In this document: positions 42,843 to 51,412 of the stretch, one piece after another
Layout: every line of letters begins with the position of its first letter
How positions within the stretch are numbered: the first letter of the stretch is position 1
DNA from: an uncultured Coriobacteriaceae bacterium
Lineage (GTDB): Bacteria; Actinomycetota; Coriobacteriia; Coriobacteriales; Atopobiaceae
DNA: 52,002 bases
Assembly: GCA_902798915.1 (NCBI GenBank)
Contig: CADBYM010000021.1
Span: 1 to 52,002 of the forward strand
Direction of reading: 5' to 3'
Program-made: the position numbers and the translations under genes
The notes under the pieces: model-generated
What the model saw: the letters and a program-made list of their open reading frames with translations, nothing else
Told to the model about the DNA's origin: nothing
Databases searched by the model: none

Positions 42843-44192
42843 CTAGTAGACTTGTTCAATTTCAGCACTAAGGTTCAAGTTCGAGTTAAACTTGAGCGTA
42901 GCTTGAAGGTAGCTTCCGACCGCTTGAGCCTCAGGCACCACGATGTCGAAGAGGTGACCACCGACGGCGCGGGTGGGTTCGATGACGAGCAGGTTGTCGG
43001 TGATGCCATCGAGAGACCGTGCGGCATCCTGACGCATCTGCCTGGCGAGCTTGCGCAACGTGGCTGCGCGTTCGGCAAGTGTTGTGGGGGCGACTTGGTT
43101 CGGATACGTCGCGGCAGGCGTTCCCGGCCTGCGCGAGTAGCGAAACACGTGCATGCGGGAGAATCCCATCGACTTGCAGAAGTCATACGAAGAGGCGAAC
43201 TCCACATCGGTCTCGCCCGGGAATCCGGCAATCACGTCGGTCTCGATTGCGATGGCGGGAAGGTAGCTACGTGCCTGTGATACCATCCGCGAGAACTCCG
43301 TCGTCGTGTAGAGTCGTCCCATGCGCTGGAGGGTCTGGTCGCAGCCTGACTGCAGGCACACATGCAAGAAGGGGGCAATGCGTCCATCGGAGCCCGCCAT
43401 CACCGTGAGGAGCCTCTCGTTTACGTCAGGCGGCTCGATGGAGGAGATGCGCAACCTGTCGATGGTCGTCTGCTCGAGGAGCTCGGCAAGGAGCGCGTCG
43501 AGGGTGGCGCCCTCCCCCAGCGGGTCGGCCTGTGGCGCGCGATAGCTTCCCAGATTGATGCCGGTGAGCACCACCTCATGCGCACCGCGTGCGCATGCCT
43601 CGCGCACGGCACTGACCACATCCTCGCTCGGAAGCGCGCGCGATGGCCCGCGGGCCTTCCAGACTATGCAATACGTGCACCGGTTGTCACAGCCGTCTTG
43701 GATCTTTATGCCCGGACGCACCCTTCCCGTAGGCGTGAGGGATACCGTTGGCGCGAGCGGGGATGGCGATGCGCGGTGGGAACCCGTCCCTTCTGCCTGG
43801 CCCGAACCGTCCAAAGGCGCACCCTCGGCCATGCCGAGGAGCTCGAGCGCCCTGTGCGCCACCGCATCCTTGCACGGCTCAACAACGAGGCGAGGCGCTG
43901 CGGTGCGCAACTCGTCTGCGAAGAGGCTCGCGGCACATCCGCACGCGATGACGATGGGCCTCTGTGGCAAGCCGCATGCGTGGCGGGCGGCTTTGCGCGT
44001 CTTTGCCTGCGCCTCGCCCGTCACCGCACAGGTGTTGATGACGATAAGGTCAGCCTCTTCCACACCGCAGACCTCGCAGCCCGCGTTCGTGAGTTGCGAG
44101 GCGATGAGGTCCGTCTCGACGCGGTTGACCCTACAGCCGAGGTTTATGAACGCGACGCCCGGCCTGTGCGCGGCCTTTGCGGCCATCGTCAC
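42843..44192 (-). CDS. mtaB: tRNA t6A37 methylthiotransferase MtaB
   Basis: 449 aa. The N-terminal UPF0004 domain (FINLGCRVNRVETD), the radical-SAM cluster CDNRCTYCIVW and a TRAM-like end are those of MtaB (YqeV) rather than MiaB or RimO. It converts t6A37 to ms2t6A37 in ANN-decoding tRNAs. Its start overlaps the dnaJ stop by 4 bp, as in Bacillus where yqeV follows dnaJ. Confidence 0.93.
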   Translation of the reverse strand: MTMAAKAAHRPGVAFINLGCRVNRVETDLIASQLTNAGCEVCGVEEADLIVINTCAVTGEAQAKTRKAARHACGLPQRPIVIACGCAASLFADELRTAAPRLVVEPCKDAVAHRALELLGMAEGAPLDGSGQAEGTGSHRASPSPLAPTVSLTPTGRVRPGIKIQDGCDNRCTYCIVWKARGPSRALPSEDVVSAVREACARGAHEVVLTGINLGSYRAPQADPLGEGATLDALLAELLEQTTIDRLRISSIEPPDVNERLLTVMAGSDGRIAPFLHVCLQSGCDQTLQRMGRLYTTTEFSRMVSQARSYLPAIAIETDVIAGFPGETDVEFASSYDFCKSMGFSRMHVFRYSRRPGTPAATYPNQVAPTTLAERAATLRKLARQMRQDAARSLDGITDNLLVIEPTRAVGGHLFDIVVPEAQAVGSYLQATLKFNSNLNLSAEIEQVY

Positions 44193-45373
44193 CGCTTGCC
44201 ACCCCTAAAGGGACGCTTGCGCTGCCGTCCCTTGGTGGGACGGGTCTTCTTTGGCTCGTCTGCCTGCTGCTTTTGTGAGGCTGCCGACTCGGTATGTGGC
44301 CTGCGGGAGCGCACCTTCTCGAGCAGGAGCACGTCTTCGCCGTCGAGCTCTGTGGGTATCGTTACGCGTACGGCGACTACCATCCTGCCGCGAGTGGTCG
44401 TGCCGATGCGTGGCATGCCGAGCCCCTCAAGAATGACCTGCTGGGCGTACTGGCAGCCCTTCGGAATGCTCACGCTCACGCGCTCGCCAGGCAGGATGCC
44501 GTCGAACTCGGTCTCGCAGCCGAGCATGGCGTCAATCGCGTCAATCTCGAGCACATGAACGAGGTCGTCGCCCTGCCGCTCGAAGTGCTCGTCCTCTAGC
44601 ACCTGGATCGTGACGACGAGGTCGCCCGACACGTCGCCGCGCACGCCGGCCTCACCGCGCCCGCTTACGCGGATGGACTGTCCGGAGTGGATGCCGGCGG
44701 GGATGTCCACCTTCACCGTCTCGTGGGAGGGCGTTCTTCCTTCTCCCTGGCAGGTCTCGCAGGGGTTGTCGACCACGCGACCCGACCCGTGGCACATCGG
44801 GCACGTCGTCTGGCTCTGCATCTGGCCAAAGATCGTGCGCTGCACCTCCACGACCCGGCCGGTGCCGTGGCAATGCTCGCAGGTGGCCTCGTGTCCGCCC
44901 TCGGCCACACCTGTGCCGTTGCAGTCATCGCAGGGTGCGAGCCGATCGTAGGCGACCGTCTTTGTGACGCCGGTGGCTGCCTCGACGAGCGATATACGCA
45001 GCGTAATGCCCATGTCGCGCCCGCGCGTCCTTGTAGCACGCGCGCCGCGGGAGCCTCCCCCGCCAAAGAAGGAATCGAAGATGTCGGACATGCCGAAGCC
45101 GCCGCCAAAGATGTCCGACATGTCCACGAAGTCGGAGCCAAAGCCGCCCGGCCCGTCTGGATTGCCGTACTGGTCGTAGTTGGCGCGCTTGCGTTCGTCC
45201 GATAGGACCGAGTACGCCTCGTTGACCTCCTTGAAGCGTTCCTCCGCGTCTGGCTCCTTGTTCACATCGGGGTGCAATGTTCGCGCAAGCTTGAGAAACG
45301 CGCGCTTGATCGTGCGCTGGTCAGCGTCACGCGCGACGCCGAGCACCTCATAGAAGTCTCGTTTGGGTTCCAC
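44189..45373 (-). CDS. dnaJ: Chaperone DnaJ
   Basis: 394 aa. A J domain with HPD (about 33-39) is followed by a Gly/Phe region, four zinc repeats (CDDCNGTG, CEHCHGTG, CPMCHGSG, CETCQGEG) and substrate-binding domains, with a basic Lys/Arg-rich tail. It delivers substrates to DnaK; dnaK and grpE are not in the window. It lies downstream of a membrane-anchored paralogue and upstream of mtaB. Confidence 0.96.
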   Translation of the reverse strand: MEPKRDFYEVLGVARDADQRTIKRAFLKLARTLHPDVNKEPDAEERFKEVNEAYSVLSDERKRANYDQYGNPDGPGGFGSDFVDMSDIFGGGFGMSDIFDSFFGGGGSRGARATRTRGRDMGITLRISLVEAATGVTKTVAYDRLAPCDDCNGTGVAEGGHEATCEHCHGTGRVVEVQRTIFGQMQSQTTCPMCHGSGRVVDNPCETCQGEGRTPSHETVKVDIPAGIHSGQSIRVSGRGEAGVRGDVSGDLVVTIQVLEDEHFERQGDDLVHVLEIDAIDAMLGCETEFDGILPGERVSVSIPKGCQYAQQVILEGLGMPRIGTTTRGRMVVAVRVTIPTELDGEDVLLLEKVRSRRPHTESAASQKQQADEPKKTRPTKGRQRKRPFRGGKR

Positions 45374-45414
45374 GTTTGATAACCTCCGATGTACAGCCTA
45401 GGGGACGAGAAGTG

Positions 45415-45465
45415 CGGCGAGTCTCGGTGATGCACGAATCTGCCGCGCGACGCCGAGACTCGCCG
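45415..45465. repeat. Perfect 13-bp inverted repeat between the dnaJ genes
   Basis: CGGCGAGTCTCGG (45415-45427) and CCGAGACTCGCCG (45453-45465) are exact complements around 25 nt. It starts 6 bp after the stop of the upstream dnaJ paralogue and 41 bp before dnaJ; it may stabilise or end the transcript. Confidence 0.75.
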
Positions 45466-45470
45466 AAAGG

Positions 45471-46601
45471 TTACTGGGGTCGTTGCGCCGTGAGCGCAAG
45501 GAATAGGAATATGAGCACGAGGAAGGTGATGGGGTACAAGAAGATGCCCGAGACCAGGAAGGAGAGCAGCAAGGAGACCACCAGTCCAGAGATGGCGCCG
45601 CCCGCGAGCGCGCTTCCCACCTGGCGCCACCAGTACGTGTTCATGTGAATTCCGTCGCGCAGTGCCGACGCAAGGCCTATGGCGAGCAGGATTGCTCCGA
45701 TGATCGCTGCGAGGTGAGAGCCGTTCGTGGCGAAGAGGCCGAGCACCAAAATGGGGATGCCTATGCCTGCCATGCGGAATCCGCTCTCCTGCTGCGGAGT
45801 GAGCCGTTCCTCGGCGACGCGCACCTCGCAGACGAAGTCTCCGGACTCGCGTCCGTTGGTGCCGGCGTTGCCCATTCCCTTCGCGCGAATCTCGTCTCCG
45901 TCGTGGGAGTTTTCGGGGACCTCGACGACGATCTCCGTCGCCGTGAGCACGCGGCCCGTCCCTCCGCAGTTTGTGCAAGGGTCGACGACGACCGCGCCAG
46001 AGCCCTCGCATTCCGGGCACGTCACCTCGAAGAAGCCGAAGCCGAAGATGCTGCCCAAGTCGATGCGCATGCGACCGGCTCCGCCGCACGTGGGACAGGT
46101 TGTCGCCTCGGTGTGCTCGACGGAGCCCATGCCGTGGCATACATTGCACGGGGTGTAGCGCTGGTAGGTGACCCCACGGTGCACGCCCTTCTCTGCTGCG
46201 TCCGCGTCGAGGTCCAGCTCGAAGAGAATGTCCGCGCCGGCGCGTGGCCTGTAGCTGCGCGACGTCGATTGGCCGCCCGTCCAGGAACCGCCAAATGGGA
46301 AGCCGCTGGCAAAGGGCGAGCCTTGAGAATACCCGCTTCCGCCCGTCGGGCGCGAAGAGTAAGCGCCGGCGAAGGGCATGCCCGAGCGCATGGCGTCGTA
46401 CCGCTTGCGCTTGCTCTCGTCCGAAAGCACCGCGTACGCCTCGCTCACTTCCTTGAAGCGCTCTTCTGCGTCCGGTTCCTTGTTTACGTCGGGATGCAGC
46501 TTGCGGGCCTTCTTCTGGAAGGCGCGGCGAATCTCCTCCGTGCTCGCGCCCTCGTCGACCTCGAGTACCGCGTAGTAGTCCTTTTCGTTCATCGCTGCCA
46601 T
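45471..46601 (-). CDS. DnaJ paralogue with C-terminal membrane domain
   Basis: 376 aa. The J domain has HPD and is nearly identical to that of the neighbouring dnaJ around LHPDVNKEPDAEERFKEV, suggesting tandem duplication. A Gly/Ser/Phe-rich region follows, then a zinc-finger-like set (CNVCHGMG, CPTCGGAG, CPECEGSG, CTNCGGTG) and part of the substrate domain. From about residue 275 the protein becomes four hydrophobic segments (for example IGIPILVLGLFATNGSHL). Classical DnaJ lacks these, so this is a membrane-bound co-chaperone, perhaps acting on membrane or exported proteins (inference). It heads the operon and starts at ATG 46601, with GGAG about 11 nt upstream. Confidence 0.85.
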   Translation of the reverse strand: MAAMNEKDYYAVLEVDEGASTEEIRRAFQKKARKLHPDVNKEPDAEERFKEVSEAYAVLSDESKRKRYDAMRSGMPFAGAYSSRPTGGSGYSQGSPFASGFPFGGSWTGGQSTSRSYRPRAGADILFELDLDADAAEKGVHRGVTYQRYTPCNVCHGMGSVEHTEATTCPTCGGAGRMRIDLGSIFGFGFFEVTCPECEGSGAVVVDPCTNCGGTGRVLTATEIVVEVPENSHDGDEIRAKGMGNAGTNGRESGDFVCEVRVAEERLTPQQESGFRMAGIGIPILVLGLFATNGSHLAAIIGAILLAIGLASALRDGIHMNTYWWRQVGSALAGGAISGLVVSLLLSFLVSGIFLYPITFLVLIFLFLALTAQRPQ

Positions 46602-47190
46602 GAAGCGGGCTCCTATCGTTGGGGTCTGCCCCTACACACATACGGAAAGGATTGTACCCAAATGCATTAGATAATATAAGTGTCTATCTGCTACAAAAAG
46701 TGACACGACTGCTTATGGGGTTGGCCAGAGCCATTTCCTCGTCTCTGGCACCTGCTACTGACAATGTCCGCGAGCAGCGAATGCACCTACTCGAGTGTGA
46801 GCTACCTGCGCGTGCGCTAGATGCCCTCCTTCTGGGAATTGCCGCAATCTGCTGGTGCTGGAGCAAGCGCTCGGGAGCGAAGGCATGGAGGTGCGAGTAG
46901 AACGATCTGATGGTGTCGCCCTCAGGTTTCTGGTGGACGCCGAGTTGCACCGTGTGCCCTCGCTCCATGTGAGGAAGCGCTCGACGAGCGACCGGTCTAT
47001 CTGCTGACAGCTACATCTCAAATGTATCTCCCTTTTTTGCGAGGAGATACTCGTGGTGGTATAGTTCGAACCACGCTTAACTCGGGAGTGCTCGACGGAA
47101 TCGTCCCCTAGGCAGAGTTTCGGTTGTGTATTCTTGGCATTTAGTACGGAAAAGACAGCATGTCTTGTTTGGGTGATAGGGCTGGGGATG
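46602..47190. other. Gene-poor stretch upstream of the DnaJ paralogue
   Basis: No intact gene is supported. Short frames on both strands at about 46700-46990 read like protein fragments but lack starts and ribosome binding sites. A small inverted repeat ATCTCC/GGAGAT with a T6 loop lies near 47017-47040. Confidence 0.5.
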
Positions 47191-47783
47191 CTATAAAGCT
47201 GGGTCAGATTCTGCTTTGTGGCCCATGCGCACCATGACGTTGAACGGAGTTGAGCACGTACAGGACGGACGTTTTCTGGTACACCTCGTCGATGATGGCC
47301 ATGCAGCACTTTGCGTGTGCAATGCTGCTAGGCATGGTCTACCGCTACTTCTTGGCGTTGTCGTCGGTGCGACAAGTAACCTCACGCCAGTGCTTGAGCT
47401 GCTTACCGGAGTCGGTGCCGGCGTCAGCATTTGTAGCCCGATTGTATCGTTGCCACCTTTGTTGTCCTTGGTAGCGTATTTGCCTTCGTTCTCGGAAAAC
47501 CACGACTCTGCTTCCCTGACCTTGTCGATGTTGTTGTCGTGGTGGAAAGGATTGTGTGTGCAGCCTTAGCATTGCGCATGTTCGCAAGCAGCAGCTAAAA
47601 GTCGATCTGGTCAGACTCGTTCTGTGCATTGAGTTTGGTGACCTTGTCTCGAAGAGATTCTACCACCTCGGCGTTCATCGCCGCCTCGACCACTTGACTC
47701 ACGATCTTGGCCGATGCGAGCACTGCGATTTACAGTTCACTCCCTTCAGCCTGTGCCGTTGCTGGTTGCTTTTTGTCGGACAT
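47191..47783 (-). pseudogene. Decayed ORF with a strong ribosome binding site
   Basis: ATG 47783 has AAGGAGG 6 nt upstream. The frame reads MSDKKQPATAQAEGSEL, then an in-frame stop, then continues as a coherent helical sequence (AKIVSQVVEAAMNAEVV, ESLRDKVTKLNAQNESDQ), another stop, and after a frame change a segment REAESWFSENEGKYATKDN and later EVYQKTSVLYVLN. The run of sensible fragments across frames indicates a degenerate gene or two. The family is not recognised. Confidence 0.55.
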
Positions 47784-48013
47784 GTGCGCCTCCTTGTAGC
47801 TGCTCTTGCGCTCAGCTCTCAGCACCTTGCATGGTTTACTGACTGCTTTTTCTCATCGTCCATGTTGCACCGACTTTTGTAAGCTAGAGCGGTCAACAGG
47901 TGGGCAGCTCATCAACCTGCGAAGAGGCTAGTGAGCTGTCATAGAATGAAAATTTACCGCATTGATTGCCGCTTGAAATCTGGATGGAATCACTGCCAAC
48001 TTGAATATATATG

Positions 48014-48054
48014 TGCTATACTACTAGAAGCTTAAATGTAAGCTTTCTAAGGAG
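48014..48054 (+). promoter_or_regulatory. Promoter and leader with paired AAGCTT sites
   Basis: An extended -10 element TGCTATACT (48014-48022) is followed by AAGCTT at 48028-48033 and again at 48040-48045, 6 bp apart, then the AAGGAG ribosome binding site (48049-48054) of the 90-aa gene. The first AAGCTT falls at about the transcription start. AAGCTT is the HindIII recognition sequence, and the linked endonuclease is of the HindIII family. The two palindromes can also pair with each other in RNA, next to the ribosome binding site. Confidence 0.65.
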
Positions 48055-48058
48055 TATC

Positions 48059-48331
48059 ATGCGAGTATGGATCACTAAATCAGCCAGACGTTTTGGCTAT
48101 CTCATCTGGAATAGCAAACTCGATGATGATATTAAACGCCTGGTGGAAGGCAAAAATGAATTGGAAGTATCAATAAATAACATTCTGCTTGGAATGAAGA
48201 AAGTCGATTGGTGTTACCACCGTATCTACATTGGTAAAAGAATAACTCAAGGCCTTGCTTTGGACCAAACCTATTATCAGCTTGCTTTTAGGAATGGCAG
48301 GCTAGATATCACCACAGACGGAGGTTGTTAG
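48059..48331 (+). CDS. 90-aa protein of unknown function in an R-M operon
   Basis: 90 aa from ATG 48059, with GGAG 4 nt upstream. It is basic and beta-rich (MRVWITKSARRFGYLIW, LEVSINNILLGMKKVDW, HRIYIGKRIT) with no classical helix-turn-helix. It ends one base before the methyltransferase start, so it is co-expressed. Possible roles are a controller, a partner of the methyltransferase or an immunity factor; none is proven. The AT-rich composition matches the next gene and differs from the chromosome. Confidence 0.65.
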   Translation: MRVWITKSARRFGYLIWNSKLDDDIKRLVEGKNELEVSINNILLGMKKVDWCYHRIYIGKRITQGLALDQTYYQLAFRNGRLDITTDGGC

Positions 48332-48332
48332 C

Positions 48333-50465
48333 ATGTTTTTTAGCCCCAAGATTGGGAATCTCTCAGCAGCTGCACCCAGATTGATTGATTTGGGAATGCT
48401 TCACTATGAGTCATCGGTTGCTGGTTTCAATGAGCGCTATCACAGGGGGGAGACATCGCATACCATCCATGTCTGGTGGGCACGAAGGCCTCATAGCGCA
48501 ATGCGCTCAGTCGTGTTCGCAACTCTTTGTAAAGACTGCAGCACTGAGGCAGCGGAGATGATGGCAAAGCTCGCCGTTGCTCCTACGGAAGAACTATTCG
48601 AAGAGGCTAGGAATACTATAGCATGCGGTTACGAAGAATCGCCGCGTGTCTTGGATATGTTTGCTGGCGGTGGAACAATACCATTTGAAGCCAATCGACT
48701 TGGGTGTGACACATATTCGATAGATGCAAATCAGTTATCCGTATTCATCCAGGAGTGCAATCTTGTCTACCCTTCAGTGATTGATTCTCAAGAAGCGCAG
48801 AAACAAGTCGCTACCAGTGGTCGCAATGTTTTGAATAGACTTAAAGAACGTACGAATTGGCTTTATCCGCTGCGTAAGATAAGCGACGAAAAATGTTTCG
48901 GTTATATTTGGTCATATAGGATGTCATGCGAGGAGTGTGGCTATACTTTCTATCTCACAAAACGCAGATGGCTTTCAAAGAAGAACGGCAAGCATTTAGC
49001 CTTTGAACTAAGCGAAGACTTGAAATCAGGTGAGGAAAGGGTCGAAATCGTAGATTCTGCAACTCCTTCATATGAGCCGCATTGGAAGGGTCGTTCGCTT
49101 ACTGCTGTATGTCCAAACTGCGGCCAAATACACGATCATCCAGATGCTACTAGTTGTGAAGATGTCATACTCGCAAATGTATATTTAAACGATACAAGAG
49201 GTAAACACTTTTCAGTTGCAGAGGGTAGAGCTCAGCTTCCCAGCTCCGAGGAAATGAAAAAAGCTGAACGCGAATTGTTGCTATCCTTGGACATGGAGTT
49301 GCCGGAAAGTCAGCTTCCAAAGTGGTCGGGAATTGTCAATCCTGCGCTAAGCGGCATAAACACTCATTCAGACTTTATCAATCAGAGACAGCGTCTCCTG
49401 TTACTCTATCTGTTGGATGAGTTAATTGTTGAATATCGGACACTGCAATCTCAGAATTCGGATTATGCAAAATTCACTATTGGCATGCTCTCTAGCCTGA
49501 TTGATCAGGTTGTCGATTGGAATTGTCGGCTATCCATGTGGATACCGCAGAATGAACAAGTCGGCAGAGCGTTTTGCGGACCCGGCATTGCTATGTACTG
49601 GGATTATGCCGAAACAGACCAATTGTTGGCGGGGCCAGCAAATCTATGGTCAAAGCTCGATAGGATTATCAAAGGCGTGGCATCAATGGAACATGTTACC
49701 GGTGCAGTTCATGTCAAGAAGGCCGCCGCGCAGGCCCTTCCATTTGAAAACGATTATTTCGATGCCATTGTCACTGATCCGCCCTACTATGACAACATCT
49801 ACTATTCAATCCTTGCTGATTTCTTCTATGTATGGAAAAGACCGCTATTGAAGTTAGTGGAACCGGAATTGTTTGACGCGAATGTTACAGATCATGCAGA
49901 CGAACTTGTTGCCTCGGCAAGACGTGCTGGTAGTGTGTCAGAAGCGTTTAAACAGTACTGCGAAGAGCTGAACAAGGCATTCCTTGAGGCAGCAAGAACA
50001 CTGAAATCAGACGGTGTATTTTCATTCGTATATTCACATGCTTCGGTGGATGCATGGCTTGCAGTTATAGATGCGTACAGAGCTGCGAATTTCGAGATTA
50101 CAAGTGTTCAACCGCTAAGTATTGAGCGAAAAAGCAGGCCACGGGCCATGACATCACAAGCTGTGAATACATGTATGACATTTGTGTCCCGAAAGCGGAC
50201 TGGCTGTCGAGTGAAGGCTAGCGCAACCGATATCACTGGCTTTCTTGAATCGACAGCGATACCGTTCGGTCGAAACCTTGTAACCGAACTCGGATGGTCA
50301 ACGGAGGATGCGGGTATGGCAACTATTGCATGCCTTGTCGGGAAGCTCTCGAATTGTGATACAACGGATGACGTAGCATCCGAGAAACATCTGATAATTG
50401 AACTAGCAGATCGCGTTCAAAGTGAGTTTGAGGGCTTTAAGCTGGTTAATCGATCATCGCTTTAG
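48333..50465 (+). CDS. DUF1156-type Zn-ribbon DNA methyltransferase
   Basis: 710 aa from ATG 48333, with GGAGG upstream. The N-terminal DUF1156-like segment has IHVWWARRPHSAMR (about 45-58). The AdoMet motif VLDMFAGGGTI is at about 106-116, two zinc-ribbon Cys pairs (CEEC about 199-202, CPNC about 260-263) lie in the middle, and the catalytic DPPYYDNIYY is at about 481-490. The order of motif I before DPPY and the zinc ribbon match COG1743 adenine-specific methylases. It would protect host DNA, presumably at the site cut by the adjacent HindIII-type enzyme. Such large methylases are more often seen in multi-gene defence loci than in simple type II systems. Confidence 0.82.
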   Translation: MFFSPKIGNLSAAAPRLIDLGMLHYESSVAGFNERYHRGETSHTIHVWWARRPHSAMRSVVFATLCKDCSTEAAEMMAKLAVAPTEELFEEARNTIACGYEESPRVLDMFAGGGTIPFEANRLGCDTYSIDANQLSVFIQECNLVYPSVIDSQEAQKQVATSGRNVLNRLKERTNWLYPLRKISDEKCFGYIWSYRMSCEECGYTFYLTKRRWLSKKNGKHLAFELSEDLKSGEERVEIVDSATPSYEPHWKGRSLTAVCPNCGQIHDHPDATSCEDVILANVYLNDTRGKHFSVAEGRAQLPSSEEMKKAERELLLSLDMELPESQLPKWSGIVNPALSGINTHSDFINQRQRLLLLYLLDELIVEYRTLQSQNSDYAKFTIGMLSSLIDQVVDWNCRLSMWIPQNEQVGRAFCGPGIAMYWDYAETDQLLAGPANLWSKLDRIIKGVASMEHVTGAVHVKKAAAQALPFENDYFDAIVTDPPYYDNIYYSILADFFYVWKRPLLKLVEPELFDANVTDHADELVASARRAGSVSEAFKQYCEELNKAFLEAARTLKSDGVFSFVYSHASVDAWLAVIDAYRAANFEITSVQPLSIERKSRPRAMTSQAVNTCMTFVSRKRTGCRVKASATDITGFLESTAIPFGRNLVTELGWSTEDAGMATIACLVGKLSNCDTTDDVASEKHLIIELADRVQSEFEGFKLVNRSSL

Positions 50466-50554
50466 AGCCGAAAACCTTTTATTCGTTGAATGAGCGTGCG
50501 GTACGAGGATGTTTCGTTGTCGGACATGTATTTAATCAACTCCGAACGAACGTC

Positions 50555-51412
50555 CTAGTCTGGAAGCTCTCGTACTCGTGTTTTCACGCGATCTTCTATA
50601 GCCTTGACCTCTTTCTGCATTGCTTCAATGCGGCTAGTTACAATTGCGTCAATTTTCGTATCAGCTTCTTTTATGTGCTGTTGCAATTCCTCGGGTGTTT
50701 GATGAGTAATCTCATGTAGCGCTCCATTAATCGTTGTCCAATATGCAGACTTGTTGCCACCGCTCATTCTCTTAGGGAGTTTTTCTGGGAACAATCTCTC
50801 ATAATCCCAAAGTCTAAGCAAATCAGCAGGCTTGTATTCATTCCTGTAGTGAAACAAGAAAGCAAGAATTTTGTAGGGCAGCATGACAGTTGGCGCTTCC
50901 TTAGTACTACAGTACTGATAAACATCGCTGCTACTTGTCCATTCATGCTTGCATGGATAAGTAACTAAACCACCTATAGCATTAGCATTACCATGGTGTT
51001 CCATCCATTTACGCACATCTTCGAGTTTAAGGAAGTCTTTTGCATTGGGTGCCTTTTGACTTCTGCCCAAGCGGAAGCTCTTTGCGTCGCAAACGATTAT
51101 CTTGTCACCAAATTCAATGGTGACATCTTCGCGGCTAGCCTTAGTTTTAACCATTTTTGCAGAAAACCCAATTCGATTTGCCCAAGCACAAACAAGGGCT
51201 TCGGTGAACTTGGTGAATAGCGTCTCCTCACTCGAATCATTCTCGTATACGTCAGGTATAAAACCTGCGGTAGTGAGAAGGTATTCAAAATCATCGTCAG
51301 GCAAGTTTTTAAGTTCATTGTGCAGTTTGTCTGCTAGTAGTTCGTGGTCTATGCTCTTACTGCTTGCAAACGCCTGATCAACCTTATGTTGCAAATAGGT
51401 GTAATCAATCAT
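50555..51412 (-). CDS. HindIII-family type II restriction endonuclease
   Basis: 285 aa from ATG 51412, with GAGGT 8 nt upstream. It has the PD-(D/E)XK core: Asp96 in REDVTIE and D109-A-K111 in IIVCDAKSFRLGR, followed by QKAPNAKDF. The DAKSFRL-x-R plus KDF pattern is the one I recall from HindIII itself, so family membership is strong. The C-terminus is a charged helical tail (VTSRIEAMQKEVKAIEDRVK). It faces the methyltransferase gene tail to tail with a 90-bp gap, so it has its own promoter. The AT-rich composition suggests transfer. Specificity is predicted, not shown. Confidence 0.85.
   Translation of the reverse strand: MIDYTYLQHKVDQAFASSKSIDHELLADKLHNELKNLPDDDFEYLLTTAGFIPDVYENDSSEETLFTKFTEALVCAWANRIGFSAKMVKTKASREDVTIEFGDKIIVCDAKSFRLGRSQKAPNAKDFLKLEDVRKWMEHHGNANAIGGLVTYPCKHEWTSSSDVYQYCSTKEAPTVMLPYKILAFLFHYRNEYKPADLLRLWDYERLFPEKLPKRMSGGNKSAYWTTINGALHEITHQTPEELQQHIKEADTKIDAIVTSRIEAMQKEVKAIEDRVKTRVRELPD

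Noticed and set aside
46602..46720. A CIRCE (HrcA) operator upstream of the dnaJ genes
   Set aside because: No TTAGCACTC-9-GAGTGCTAA repeat is present in the upstream region.
46684..46968. A 94-aa minus-strand frame with some protein-like sequence
   Set aside because: No ribosome binding site, a competing protein-like frame on the other strand, and no recognised family.
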